Source: Streptomyces alboflavus (GTDB lineage: Bacteria; Actinomycetota; Actinomycetes; Streptomycetales; Streptomycetaceae). From it: a stretch of DNA of 64,000 nucleotides. The notes beneath the pieces are model-generated. The model saw nothing but the letters and a program-made list of their open reading frames with translations, did no database searches and was not told the DNA's origin. Position 1 is the stretch's first letter; every line of letters starts with the position of its first letter. The stretch spans positions 1 to 64,000 of the forward strand of contig NZ_JNXT01000043.1 of NCBI RefSeq assembly GCF_000716675.1. The letters are read 5' to 3'. Below, one piece after another: positions 8,490-17,181 of the stretch. The position numbers and the translations under genes were made by a program.

Positions 8490-11400
8490 ATGAGCCTGCA
8501 CGGACTGCTGGACGTCGTCGTCGAGGACGCGGCCCTCACCGAAGCGGTGAAGGCCGCGGCCGACGGCAACCGGCACCACATCGACCTCGTCGGCCCCCCG
8601 GCCGCCCGCCCCTTCGCCGTGGCGGCCCTCGCGCGGGAGGCCCGCCGCACGGTCCTCGCGGTGACCGCCACCGGCCGTGAGGCCGAGGACCTGGCCGCGG
8701 CGCTGCGGACGGTGCTGCCGCCGGAGGGGGTCGTGGAGTACCCGTCGTGGGAGACGCTGCCGCACGAGCGTCTTTCCCCGCGCTCGGACACGGTCGGCCG
8801 CCGCCTCGCGGTCCTGCGCCGCCTCGCGCACCCGCGCCTGGACGATGCGGCGGACCCGGAGACAGGCCCGGTGTCGGTGGTCGTGGCACCGGTGCGCTCT
8901 GTGCTGCAGCCGCAGGTCAAGGGCCTCGGCGACCTGGAGCCGGTGTCGCTGCGCACGGGCGACTCCGCGGATCTGAACGAGACCGTCCAGGCCCTGGCCG
9001 CGGCGGCGTACGCGCGCGTGGAGCTGGTGGAGAAGCGAGGCGAGTTCGCCGTACGAGGAGGCATTCTCGACGTCTTCCCGCCCACCGAGGAGCACCCCCT
9101 GCGGGTGGAGTTCTGGGGCGACGACGTCGAGGAGATCCGCTACTTCAAGGTCGCCGACCAGCGCTCCCTGGAGATCGCGGAGCACGGCCTGTGGGCGCCG
9201 CCGTGCCGGGAGCTGCTGCTGACCGAGGAGGTCAGGGGCAGGGCCGCGGCGCTGGCGGAGCGGCACCCGGAGCTCGGCGAGCTGCTCGGCAAGATCGCCG
9301 AGGGCATCGCGGTCGAGGGCATGGAGTCCCTGGCCCCGGTCCTGGTGGACGACATGGAGCTGCTGCTCGACGTGCTGCCGAAGGGTTCGATGGCGCTGGT
9401 GTGCGACCCGGAGCGGGTGCGGACCAGGGCCGCGGACCTGGTGGCGACGAGCCAGGAGTTCCTGCAGGCCAGCTGGGCCGCGACGGCCGGCGGGGGCGAG
9501 GCCCCGATCGATGTGGGCGCGGCCTCGCTGTGGGGCATCGCGGACGTCCGGGACCGGGCCCGTGAGCTGGGCATGATGTGGTGGTCGGTGAGCCCGTTCG
9601 CCGCCGACGAGACGCCCGACCCCGCCGACCTGGCGGACGCCGACACCCTCAAGCTCGGCATGCACGCCCCGGAGACCTACCGCGGGGACACCGCGAAGGC
9701 CCTCGCCGACACCAAGGGCTGGCTCGCCGACGGCTGGCGCACGGTGTACGTCACGGAGGGCCACGGCCCGGCCGCCCGCACCGCCGAGGTCCTGGGCGGC
9801 GAGGGCATCGCGGCCCGCCTCGACGCCGACCTGACCGAGCTGACCCCGGCCGTGGTGCACGTGGCGTGCGGCTCCATCGACTACGGCTTCGTCGACCCGG
9901 CGCTGAAGCTCGCCGTCCTCACGGAGACCGACCTCACCGGCCAGAAGGCGGCGGGCAAGGACGGGCAGCGCATGCCCGCACGGCGCCGCAAGACCATCGA
10001 CCCGCTGACCCTGGAGCCGGGCGACTACATCGTCCACGAGCAGCACGGCGTCGGCCGCTACATCGAGATGGTGCAGCGCACGGTCCAGGGCGCGACCCGC
10101 GAGTACCTGGTCGTGGAGTACGCCCCAGCCAAGCGCGGCCAGCCCGGCGACCGGCTCTACATCCCCACCGACCAGCTGGAGCAGATCACCAAGTACGTGG
10201 GCGGCGAGGCCCCGACCCTGCACCGGCTCGGCGGCGCCGACTGGACGAAGACCAAGGCGCGCGCGAAGAAGGCGGTCAAGGAGATCGCCGCCGACCTGAT
10301 CAAGCTGTACAGCGCGCGGATGGCGGCCCCCGGCCACACCTTCGGCCCGGACACGCCCTGGCAGCGCGAGCTGGAGGACGCCTTCCCGTACGCGGAGACG
10401 CCCGATCAGCTCACCACCATCGCCGAGGTCAAGGAGGACATGGAGAAGTCGGTCCCGATGGACCGTCTGATCTGCGGCGACGTGGGCTACGGCAAGACGG
10501 AGATCGCGGTCCGCGCGGCCTTCAAGGCGGTGCAGGACGGCAAGCAGGTCGCGGTCCTCGTGCCCACGACGCTGCTCGTGCAGCAGCACTTCGGCACGTT
10601 CACCGAGCGGTACGGCCAGTTCCCCGTCAACGTACGGGCGCTCAGCCGCTTCCAGAGCGACACCGAGTCCAAGGCGACCCTGGAGGGCCTGAAGGACGGC
10701 GCCGTCGACATCGTCATCGGCACCCACCGCCTGTTCTCCTCCGAGACCAAGTTCAAGGACCTGGGCCTGGTCATCGTCGACGAGGAGCAGCGGTTCGGCG
10801 TGGAGCACAAGGAGCAGCTGAAGAAGCTGCGCGCGAACGTCGACGTCCTCACGATGTCCGCGACCCCCATCCCCCGTACGCTCGAAATGGCCGTGACCGG
10901 CATCCGCGAGATGTCGACGATCACGACCCCGCCGGAGGAGCGGCACCCGGTCCTGACCTTCGTCGGGCCGTACGAGGAGAAGCAGATCGGCGCGGCCATC
11001 CGGCGTGAACTGCTGCGCGAGGGCCAGGTCTTCTACATCCACAACCGCGTCGAGTCCATCGACCGGGCGGCGGCGAGGCTCCGCGACATCGTGCCCGAGG
11101 CGCGCATCGCGACCGCGCACGGCCAGATGTCGGAACAGGCCCTGGAGCAGGTCGTCGTGGACTTCTGGGAGAAGAAGTTCGACGTGCTGGTGTCGACGAC
11201 GATCGTCGAGTCCGGCATCGACATCTCCAACGCCAACACCCTCATCGTGGAGCGCGGCGACAACTTCGGCCTGAGCCAGCTGCACCAGCTGCGCGGCCGC
11301 GTCGGCCGTGGCCGCGAGCGCGGCTACGCGTACTTCCTGTACCCGCCGGAGAAGCCGCTCACCGAGACCGCGCACGAGCGCCTCGCCACCATCGCCCAGC

Positions 11401-13562
11401 ACACGGAGATGGGCGCGGGCATGTACGTGGCGATGAAGGACCTGGAGATCCGCGGCGCCGGAAACCTCCTCGGCGGCGAGCAGTCGGGCCATATCGCGGG
11501 CGTCGGCTTCGACCTGTACGTCCGCATGGTCGGCGAGGCCGTCGCCGACTACCGCGCTTCCCTGGAGGGCGGGGTGGAGGAGGAGCCGCCGCTGGAGGTC
11601 AAGATCGAGCTGCCGGTCGACGCGCACGTCCCGCACGACTACGCCCCCGGCGAGCGCCTGCGCCTCCAGGCGTACCGCTCGATCGCCTCCGCCAACACGG
11701 AGGCGGACATCAAGGCGGTGCGCGAGGAACTCACCGACCGCTACGGCAAGTTGCCGGAGCCGGTGGAGAACCTGCTCCTGGTCGCGGGCCTGCGGATGCT
11801 GGCGCGGGCGTGCGGGGTCGGCGAGATCGTCTTGCAGGGCACCAACATCCGCTTCGCGCCCGTGGAGCTCGCGGAGTCCCAGGAGCTGCGCCTCAAGCGC
11901 CTGTACCCCGGCACGGTCATCAAGCCCGCCACCCACCAGGTCCTGGTGCCGCGCCCGACGGGCCTGGCGTGCCTGATGGGCTCAGAGGGTGCGCAGGTCC
12001 ACGGCGGCGGCCATCGCCTTGTACCCGGCGTCGTTCGGGTGCAGGGCGTCGCCGGAGTCGTACGCGGGCGCGATGCGGTCCGGGTCCGCCGGGTCGGCGA
12101 TGGCGCGGTCGAGGTCGACGACCTCGTCGTACGCGCCGGAGGTGCGGATCCAGTCGTTGACCGCGTCGCGCTTGGCCTCGTTGGCGGGAGTGTCGTAGAA
12201 CGAGCCCTTGACGGGGGTCAGCGTGGCGCCGACCACCTTGATGCCGCGGGCGTGGGCCTGGCGGATCAGGGAGCGGTGGCCGTCGATGAGCTGGCGGACC
12301 GACACCTCGGGGGTGGGCCCGCCGGGGTAGGAAGGCCCGCTGCCACCGATGTCGTTAATACCCTCAAGGACGATGACGGTCCCGACGTTCGGCTCGCTCA
12401 GGACGTCCTTCTTGAAGCGGACGACGCCCTTCTCGCCGGCCCAGGAGGTGTCGTTGGTGACCTGGTTGCCGGAGATCCCGTGGTTGAGGACGCTGCGCGG
12501 CTTCCCGGCGGCGGCGAAGCGCTCGGCCAGCTCGTCGGGGTAGCGGTTGTCCGTGTCGAGGGTGGAGCCGGTGCCGTCGGTGATGGAGTCGCCGAAGGCC
12601 ACCACGGAGTCCCGGCGGGCGGTCCCCTTGCCGCTGACCTCGACGCCGGAGAGGTAGTACCAGGAGTCGCTGGTCTCCGTGAACGCGGCGCCGCCCCGGT
12701 CGGCGGTGTGGTCGCCCTGGGCGCGGTAGCTGGTCGCGGAGGACTGCATGTGGAAGGTGGCGGGCCCGGTCGGCTCCGCCAGGTACAGCGTGACGGTCAG
12801 GGACTCCAACGCCTTTACGGCGAACGGGACACCGTCGCTGTAGACCTTGCCGCCCGCCGGGATCGTCACCGACCCCCCCTTGCCGAAGGCCAGCTTCCGC
12901 ACCGAACCGCCCTCGACGGCCGCACCCTCGGCGGTGCGGGCGATCGTCGCGCCGACGATCCGCAGCGGCTTCGTCCCGTACCGGTTCGACAGCTCGACGC
13001 GGGCCTTCGTACCGCCCTTGCTGACGCGCACGACCTGCCGGACGGTGTGGTTCTCGAAGCCCTGCTTGGACCAGTTCGGCGTGAAGACCTCGGTCGCCGC
13101 CTGCGGCGAGGCTGCCCAACCACCTTGCCAGGACCAGCTCTTGGCCGGACCTTGCCTGCTCCCGTACGCCGTTCTGCTCTTGTACGTGGCCGAGTCGCGC
13201 TCGGCCGCCGTGGCGCCGGAGGGGCCGGTGAGCCCCTGCGCGCCGACGACGGGCAGTGCGGCCAGCGTGGCCGTCGCGAGCAGCGCGGCGCCCGCGCGGC
13301 GTGCCGAGCCCTTGGACGTGTTGGGTCCCTTGGACGTGTTGTTGCGCCCCTTGGACGTGTCGCGTCCCGTCATGTGTCCCGCCCCCAGTTTCCGTGCCCG
13401 GTTTCCGTGCCCCGTCCGGATCGTTCCGGTGAGGTCACTGCCCTCAAGCGGAGTCAGTCTCCGGCTATTCCCGGGGACCGGGGACGGGCGCCCTGCCGGT
13501 GCGTCAGGGGGTGCAGGCCGCCGCGACGGACAGGCTGTTCTCGTAGAGGTGGTGCCGGGTGA
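8490..13562 (+). CDS. mfd: Transcription-repair coupling factor Mfd, abnormal run-on 3' end
   Basis: ATP-dependent translocase that removes stalled RNA polymerase at DNA lesions and recruits UvrA. The order of regions is normal: UvrB-like N-terminal domain, RNA-polymerase-interacting domain (about 480-570, EPGDYIVHEQHGVGRY), helicase motif I GDVGYGKT (663-670), motif II DEEQ (764-767), then the TRCF domain. Mfd-like sequence stops near residue 1157 (nt 11958, after LVPRPT). About 25-30 terminal residues normal for Mfd are missing. The frame then stays open for about 530 more codons, antisense to the whole SGNH hydrolase gene, to TGA at 13560-13562. Another frame has a TGA at 11974, so a one-base indel could also explain it. 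Core identity is certain; the end is not. Confidence 0.9.
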   Translation: MSLHGLLDVVVEDAALTEAVKAAADGNRHHIDLVGPPAARPFAVAALAREARRTVLAVTATGREAEDLAAALRTVLPPEGVVEYPSWETLPHERLSPRSDTVGRRLAVLRRLAHPRLDDAADPETGPVSVVVAPVRSVLQPQVKGLGDLEPVSLRTGDSADLNETVQALAAAAYARVELVEKRGEFAVRGGILDVFPPTEEHPLRVEFWGDDVEEIRYFKVADQRSLEIAEHGLWAPPCRELLLTEEVRGRAAALAERHPELGELLGKIAEGIAVEGMESLAPVLVDDMELLLDVLPKGSMALVCDPERVRTRAADLVATSQEFLQASWAATAGGGEAPIDVGAASLWGIADVRDRARELGMMWWSVSPFAADETPDPADLADADTLKLGMHAPETYRGDTAKALADTKGWLADGWRTVYVTEGHGPAARTAEVLGGEGIAARLDADLTELTPAVVHVACGSIDYGFVDPALKLAVLTETDLTGQKAAGKDGQRMPARRRKTIDPLTLEPGDYIVHEQHGVGRYIEMVQRTVQGATREYLVVEYAPAKRGQPGDRLYIPTDQLEQITKYVGGEAPTLHRLGGADWTKTKARAKKAVKEIAADLIKLYSARMAAPGHTFGPDTPWQRELEDAFPYAETPDQLTTIAEVKEDMEKSVPMDRLICGDVGYGKTEIAVRAAFKAVQDGKQVAVLVPTTLLVQQHFGTFTERYGQFPVNVRALSRFQSDTESKATLEGLKDGAVDIVIGTHRLFSSETKFKDLGLVIVDEEQRFGVEHKEQLKKLRANVDVLTMSATPIPRTLEMAVTGIREMSTITTPPEERHPVLTFVGPYEEKQIGAAIRRELLREGQVFYIHNRVESIDRAAARLRDIVPEARIATAHGQMSEQALEQVVVDFWEKKFDVLVSTTIVESGIDISNANTLIVERGDNFGLSQLHQLRGRVGRGRERGYAYFLYPPEKPLTETAHERLATIAQHTEMGAGMYVAMKDLEIRGAGNLLGGEQSGHIAGVGFDLYVRMVGEAVADYRASLEGGVEEEPPLEVKIELPVDAHVPHDYAPGERLRLQAYRSIASANTEADIKAVREELTDRYGKLPEPVENLLLVAGLRMLARACGVGEIVLQGTNIRFAPVELAESQELRLKRLYPGTVIKPATHQVLVPRPTGLACLMGSEGAQVHGGGHRLVPGVVRVQGVAGVVRGRDAVRVRRVGDGAVEVDDLVVRAGGADPVVDRVALGLVGGSVVERALDGGQRGADHLDAAGVGLADQGAVAVDELADRHLGGGPAGVGRPAATDVVNTLKDDDGPDVRLAQDVLLEADDALLAGPGGVVGDLVAGDPVVEDAARLPGGGEALGQLVGVAVVRVEGGAGAVGDGVAEGHHGVPAGGPLAADLDAGEVVPGVAGLRERGAAPVGGVVALGAVAGRGGLHVEGGGPGRLRQVQRDGQGLQRLYGERDTVAVDLAARRDRHRPPLAEGQLPHRTALDGRTLGGAGDRRADDPQRLRPVPVRQLDAGLRTALADAHDLPDGVVLEALLGPVRREDLGRRLRRGCPTTLPGPALGRTLPAPVRRSALVRGRVALGRRGAGGAGEPLRADDGQCGQRGRREQRGARAACRALGRVGSLGRVVAPLGRVASRHVSRPQFPCPVSVPRPDRSGEVTALKRSQSPAIPGDRGRAPCRCVRGCRPPRRTGCSRRGGAG
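11982..13373 (-). CDS. Secreted SGNH/GDSL-family hydrolase
   Basis: Exported esterase or lipase-like hydrolase, 463 residues. The N-terminus holds an imperfect TSKG repeat (three copies in residues 5-23), then a twin Arg and a hydrophobic signal segment (about 28-46). A beta-rich region (75-245) precedes the SGNH domain: GDSITDG with Ser263, GIND with Asn340, and DALHPND with Asp442/His445. Similar secreted Streptomyces enzymes act on acyl or acetyl esters. Its 3' end meets the run-on part of mfd head to head, and the entire gene lies opposite the mfd extension. Confidence 0.88.
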   Translation of the reverse strand: MTGRDTSKGRNNTSKGPNTSKGSARRAGAALLATATLAALPVVGAQGLTGPSGATAAERDSATYKSRTAYGSRQGPAKSWSWQGGWAASPQAATEVFTPNWSKQGFENHTVRQVVRVSKGGTKARVELSNRYGTKPLRIVGATIARTAEGAAVEGGSVRKLAFGKGGSVTIPAGGKVYSDGVPFAVKALESLTVTLYLAEPTGPATFHMQSSATSYRAQGDHTADRGGAAFTETSDSWYYLSGVEVSGKGTARRDSVVAFGDSITDGTGSTLDTDNRYPDELAERFAAAGKPRSVLNHGISGNQVTNDTSWAGEKGVVRFKKDVLSEPNVGTVIVLEGINDIGGSGPSYPGGPTPEVSVRQLIDGHRSLIRQAHARGIKVVGATLTPVKGSFYDTPANEAKRDAVNDWIRTSGAYDEVVDLDRAIADPADPDRIAPAYDSGDALHPNDAGYKAMAAAVDLRTL

Positions 13563-13956
13563 TCCGCCCGCCCTCGACGGTGAGCCGCAGTGCGAACGGC
13601 CCCTCGAAGGACTTCCCCGTGGCCCGCACGGTCCCGGACAGGTGCCCCATGATGACGGCGTCCTGCCCGGTCACCAGGTACGTGTCCACGCTGGCGCGGG
13701 CGTCCTCCGCGACGGTGTACCGCGCCAGGTCCTCGGCCTGGGTGGCGCACTCGGCACCGGTGCGGCGCGGGCGTATCCAGGGGACCACCGGGTTCTCCGC
13801 GAGCAGCCAGTCCACCTCGTCGGCGAACAGCTCCGTCAGCCGCGCGGTGTCGCGCGCGGCGGTCGCGGCGAGGAAGGCGTCGGCGGTGGTGCGGGTGGCG
13901 GCCTCGACGGCGGCGGACGTGGCGGCCTCGGTGGTTTCCGTGGTTTCCGTGGACAT
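13504..13956 (-). CDS. SnoaL-like / NTF2-fold protein
   Basis: 150-residue protein with the small alpha+beta fold of SnoaL-like and nuclear-transport-factor-2-like proteins: an N-terminal helix with ADAFLAATAARDTARLTELF, a conserved DEVDW, and a C-terminal strand with GRITRHHLYEN. Members are cyclases, isomerases, dehydratases or non-catalytic ligand binders, so the function is open. The Thr/Glu-rich start is encoded by a short repeated GTTTCCGTG. ATG 13956 has GAGGGAG upstream. A longer in-frame start at 13974 lacks a comparable site. Confidence 0.78.
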   Translation of the reverse strand: MSTETTETTEAATSAAVEAATRTTADAFLAATAARDTARLTELFADEVDWLLAENPVVPWIRPRRTGAECATQAEDLARYTVAEDARASVDTYLVTGQDAVIMGHLSGTVRATGKSFEGPFALRLTVEGGRITRHHLYENSLSVAAACTP

Positions 13957-14153
13957 GGACGGCTCCCTCGTCATGCGTGGCAGGGCTGCTGGTGTGCGGG
14001 CCCTTGTTGATGTTGTTGAGGATGCCGGGGGAGGGGTGGGGGCGTCGATTACTTTGGGGGTAATGGGGGTGCGGGGGCTGGTCGTTGAGGCCTGCCGGGG
14101 GCTGTCCTTCGCGCGGTCACGTGGGGCGGGGCGGGGCGGCGTACGGTGGCGAC

Positions 14154-15368
14154 GTGGCGAACGAAGAACTGGGGCGAACCCTGCGCCGACTGCGCCGGTT
14201 GGCCTCGCTGACTCAGGAGGAGCTCGCCGAGCGGTCCGATGTGTCCGTCGACGTGATCCGTCAGCTCGAACAGCGGCGGAAGCAGTCGGCACGCCTGCCC
14301 ACGCTGCACGCGCTCGCGAACGGCCTCGCCGTGGAGCTGACCACGCTGCTCGGCGACCCGCCCGCGGTTGCCTCCGGCGGTGAGAACGACGGGCCGCGCT
14401 TCGTGGCGATGCGGCGCGCGGTCATGCCCGCGCTCTGGGGGCCGGGCCCGCAGCCGACCGGCCCGGACTTCTCCCTGGACCGCCTGCGCGAACAGATCGC
14501 CGATGGCTGGTCGCAGTACCACGCAGCCGAGTTCGAGACGGTCCTGAAGGCGCTGCCCGACCTGATTGACGACGCGCGCTCAGCCACCGTCTCGGGGAGC
14601 GAGGACGACCGCAGAGCCAGTCGGGTCGCCCTGGGCAAGGCCCTGCAACTCGCCGGGCACGTCGCGGTCCGCATGGGCAAGACGGACCTCGCGCTCATCG
14701 CCCTGGAACGTGCGACAGAAGCCGCCGAACAGTCCTCCGACCCCCTGCTCCGCCCCATGCTCGTCAACTCCGTAGCCTGGACCTACCAGCGGCAAGGGCG
14801 CCTGGACGACGCGCTGAACATCGCGCTGAGCGCCGCCGACGACACCAAGAGCGGCGGGTACGCGGACACCGCCGACGGCCTGAAGGTGTGGGGCGCGCTG
14901 GTGATGTCCGCTGCCACGTCGGCCGCGCGCGGCAACGACTACCAGCGGGCCGCCGAGTTGATGGCGGACGCGGAGACCGAGGCCGCCCGCGTGGCCAAGC
15001 TGCCCTCAGGCGGCGACAACCGCATGGTCAGCGTCTTCAGCCCGTCGTCGGTACGCATCGAGCGCGTCCGCCTCGCGGTCCAGTACGGGCACCCCGAGGA
15101 AGCCCTGAAACTCGCGAAGGGCATGCGGCTGAGCAAGGACACCCCGGCGTCGTGGCGGACGTGGCTGCTCCTCGATGTGGCCCGAGCCCACACGGACCTC
15201 GGTGACGCGGCCGGGGCAGTGAAGACCCTGGAGTCCCTACGCCGTGTCGCACCGACCTGGATGCGGCACCACACGTTGGCCGTGGCGATCGTCCGCGATC
15301 TGTGGGCGCTGCCCCATCACCCGCCGGGGCTGCGGTCGTTGGCGGAGTTTCTGGGAGTCGGCGATTAG
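14154..15368 (+). CDS. XRE-family regulator with C-terminal TPR-like repeats
   Basis: Cytoplasmic DNA-binding regulator of 404 residues. Residues 4-60 form a Cro/CI helix-turn-helix (LTQEELAERSDVSVDVIRQL). The rest is helical repeat (about 100-400), including LIALERATEAAEQSSDPLL, as in peptide- or signal-sensing XRE/TPR regulators of actinomycetes. The GTG at 14154 is chosen because family homology starts at once; the spacing to purine-rich sequence is modest. Two tiny genes follow on the same strand and may be its partners. An inverted repeat lies 12 bases past the stop. Confidence 0.87.
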   Translation: MANEELGRTLRRLRRLASLTQEELAERSDVSVDVIRQLEQRRKQSARLPTLHALANGLAVELTTLLGDPPAVASGGENDGPRFVAMRRAVMPALWGPGPQPTGPDFSLDRLREQIADGWSQYHAAEFETVLKALPDLIDDARSATVSGSEDDRRASRVALGKALQLAGHVAVRMGKTDLALIALERATEAAEQSSDPLLRPMLVNSVAWTYQRQGRLDDALNIALSAADDTKSGGYADTADGLKVWGALVMSAATSAARGNDYQRAAELMADAETEAARVAKLPSGGDNRMVSVFSPSSVRIERVRLAVQYGHPEEALKLAKGMRLSKDTPASWRTWLLLDVARAHTDLGDAAGAVKTLESLRRVAPTWMRHHTLAVAIVRDLWALPHHPPGLRSLAEFLGVGD

Positions 15369-15380
15369 CGTCGCGAAAGT

Positions 15381-15395
15381 GGGACGTTGCGTCCC
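15381..15395. promoter_or_regulatory. Short inverted repeat GGGAC-N5-GTCCC
   Basis: A 5-bp perfect inverted repeat between the XRE gene and the small gene at 15492. It could be an operator for the upstream regulator or a weak terminator; sequence alone does not decide. Confidence 0.25.
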
Positions 15396-15491
15396 TGTCA
15401 CCGTGAGTAGCGCACCGGTTGCATGAGTTGTGCACCGCCTGGGTGGCCGCGTGACCGGCCCCGGGCCATGACCAACCGGCAAGGAGTCGAC

Positions 15492-15689
15492 ATGGGCGAA
15501 GACGGGGCCCGCGTGCCATCACCCAGGGGCAGCTCACTGTGGCGGACCCCATTGCGTGACGACGAGCGCAGAGCCGTCTCTTGCTGGCTCGCGCAGGCCC
15601 ATCCCATCCCTCACCAGGTGCACGAGGAGTGGCCGGCCTGCCTGCGTGCCCCCCTGGCCCTCGCCGGCGGCGTCGGGGTCGCCGAGTGA
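15492..15689 (+). CDS. Small hypothetical protein after XRE regulator
   Basis: 65-residue protein I do not recognise. It has a polar N-terminus (SPRGSSLWRTPLRDDERRAV) and a helical middle with one Cys and paired His residues (AQAHPIPHQVHEEW). Support for a real gene: AAGGAG lies 5 nt before ATG 15492, the codons look like Streptomyces coding sequence, and its stop overlaps the next start (GTGA). An upstream in-frame ATG at 15468 lacks a comparable ribosome site. It probably belongs to the XRE cassette. Confidence 0.55.
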   Translation: MGEDGARVPSPRGSSLWRTPLRDDERRAVSCWLAQAHPIPHQVHEEWPACLRAPLALAGGVGVAE

Positions 15690-15883
15690 CGGCCACGGCC
15701 CTGGAGCGGGATGCGGCCCGCCTGTACGTGGCCTACCTGCGGCATCTGCGCCACTGCCCTCGGTCCCACGCGGGGCCCGCCTGCTCCGAAGGCACCCGCC
15801 TGCGCAAGGCGTGGACGGCGGCTCAGTGGGCGTCCCTCCGTGGCCGCCCTCTGCCGATCGGGGAGGATGCCAGTAATACGTAG
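15686..15883 (+). CDS. Small hypothetical protein, coupled to upstream gene
   Basis: 65-residue, Arg- and Ala-rich helical protein with two Cys residues (RHCPRSHAGPAC). GTG 15686 overlaps the previous stop by 3 nt, suggesting translational coupling. Function not recognised. It ends 44 bases before the first CRISPR repeat. Likely the third gene of the XRE cassette. Confidence 0.55.
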   Translation: MTATALERDAARLYVAYLRHLRHCPRSHAGPACSEGTRLRKAWTAAQWASLRGRPLPIGEDASNT

Positions 15884-15927
15884 GCGCTGCATGCCTGTCG
15901 GCCCCGCGAAGCCGCTGGTCGTGGCCT

Positions 15928-16198
15928 GTGGTCCCCGCGCGTGCGGGGGTGGTCCCTACGACGACGCCCCGAAGCTGTCCTTCCCGGGGTGGTCCCCGCG
16001 CGTGCGGGGGTGGCCCCTCAACGATGGCCAGCGCTGCGAAGAGAGGCGTGTGGTCCCCGCGTGCGGGGATGGTCCGCCGATGAGCGTCCCGGCCCAGTGG
16101 AGCTGGTAGTGCTCCCCGCGTCTGCGGGGATGGCCTGAGTCGACACCCAGGTGCCAGCCCCGGCTTGGTGCTGTCCACGCGTACGCGGGGACCAGTGA
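15928..16198 (+). CRISPR. Degenerate type I-E-like CRISPR array, 5 repeats, 4 spacers
   Basis: Repeats at 15928-15956, 15989-16017, 16050-16076, 16109-16137 and 16170-16198. The consensus is near GTGGTCCCCGCGCGTGCGGG with GGTGGTCCC following, an actinobacterial type I-E style palindromic repeat. All four spacers are exactly 32 nt (15957-15988, 16018-16049, 16077-16108, 16138-16169) and unrelated. Repeats 1 and 2 differ at one base, repeat 3 has lost 2 nt, and repeat 5 is strongly altered. Decay to the right places the leader on the left (15884-15927). No cas gene is in the window. No open frame across it looks like a gene. Confidence 0.85.
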
Positions 16199-16315
16199 AA
16201 CATCCGGTTTGTGCTGCTTGCCCGTTGGGGCAGGTAGGGTCTGGGCGGGTTGGCCGCCGTGCAGGGCGGCCGTTTTCGTGCTCGGTGGTCGGGCCGGGTG
16301 AGGGAGGGGAGTGCT

Positions 16316-17050
16316 GTGGTTCTGGGGGGTGCGAGGCGGCGGGGTCTGGTGGGCGCTGTCGTGGTGGTCGCCGTGCTGGGCGGCGTGGTCGGGTGCGACG
16401 GTGAGGACAAGGAGGGCGGGAAGCGCGGTGCTCCCGGCGCCCGCGGCGGCCCCGCGCTCGACGCCGTCGACTCGCTCGTCGTCAAGGGGCGGGCCCCGAA
16501 GACCGGTTACGACCGGGCGCGGTTCGGGAGTCCCTGGGCCGACACCGACTCGAACGGGTGCGGGACCCGGGACGACATACTCAAGCGGGACCTGGACGGG
16601 GTGAAGTTCCGGGGCGGTGACTGCACGGTGGTGTCGGGGAGGCTCGCACCGGACCCGTACACCGGCAAAGACGTGACGTTCACGCGCGGGCGCAGCCGTG
16701 TCGACATCGATCACGTCGTCGCCCTCTCCGACGCCTGGCAGAAGGGCGCGGGCAACTGGCGTCCGAGCAAGCGCATCGCCCTCGCCAACGACCCGTTGAA
16801 CCTCCTCGCCGTCGACGCGGGCCCCAACCGGGGCAAGGGCGACGGCGATACGGCCACGTGGCTGCCCGCGAACAAGTCCTACCGCTGCGCGTACGTGGCC
16901 CGGCAGGTCGCCGTGAAGAAGAAGTACGGCCTGTGGGTGACCGCCGCCGAGCGGGACGCGATGCGGAAGGTGCTGGCGCGCTGCCCGCAGGAGGAGCTGC
17001 CGGGTGGCGGGAGTCCGACGGAGGCGCCGGGGCGGTTCCGGGCCCGGTGA
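16316..17050 (+). CDS. Secreted lipoprotein HNH endonuclease (DUF1524/GmrSD C-terminal type)
   Basis: 244-residue exported nuclease. The GTG at 16316 follows GGGAGGGGA and gives a lipoprotein signal: Arg-rich start, hydrophobic core, then VVGC as lipobox. The HNH/beta-beta-alpha-metal core is near residues 130-180: DIDHVVALSDAW with the catalytic His, NDPLNLLAVD, then NRGKGD. Such proteins are common in actinomycetes and are thought to degrade DNA outside the cell. It sits just after the CRISPR remnant, but nothing suggests a shared function. Its stop lies in a 10-bp tandem repeat. Confidence 0.85.
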   Translation: MVLGGARRRGLVGAVVVVAVLGGVVGCDGEDKEGGKRGAPGARGGPALDAVDSLVVKGRAPKTGYDRARFGSPWADTDSNGCGTRDDILKRDLDGVKFRGGDCTVVSGRLAPDPYTGKDVTFTRGRSRVDIDHVVALSDAWQKGAGNWRPSKRIALANDPLNLLAVDAGPNRGKGDGDTATWLPANKSYRCAYVARQVAVKKKYGLWVTAAERDAMRKVLARCPQEELPGGGSPTEAPGRFRAR

Positions 17051-17083
17051 GGTGCGGTGAGGTGTGGTGAGGTGCGGTGAGGG
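17045..17083. repeat. 10-bp tandem repeat GGTGCGGTGA, about 3.5 copies
   Basis: Units at 17051, 17061 and 17071, with a partial unit over the stop codon of the HNH gene. Probably formed by slippage. Confidence 0.7.
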
Positions 17084-17181
17084 TGGGGTGCGTGGGGCGG
17101 GTGCGGTGAAGTACGGGTTTGTCTTCGGGGCGGTGGGTTAATTCGGTTTCCGGGTCGCGCCCCGGCCGTTAGCGTGCGGGC

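Noticed and set aside
8190..11936. 1248-codon open frame on the minus strand opposite mfd
   Set aside because: No domain or ribosome site; exact antisense of well-conserved Mfd codons.
15711..16138. Short frames across the CRISPR region with repeated VRGW/ACGDG residues
   Set aside because: The repetition comes from the CRISPR repeats themselves; no ribosome site.
15928..17050. CRISPR remnant plus HNH nuclease as a defence unit
   Set aside because: The HNH protein has a lipoprotein signal and would be outside the membrane; no Cas-like gene is present.
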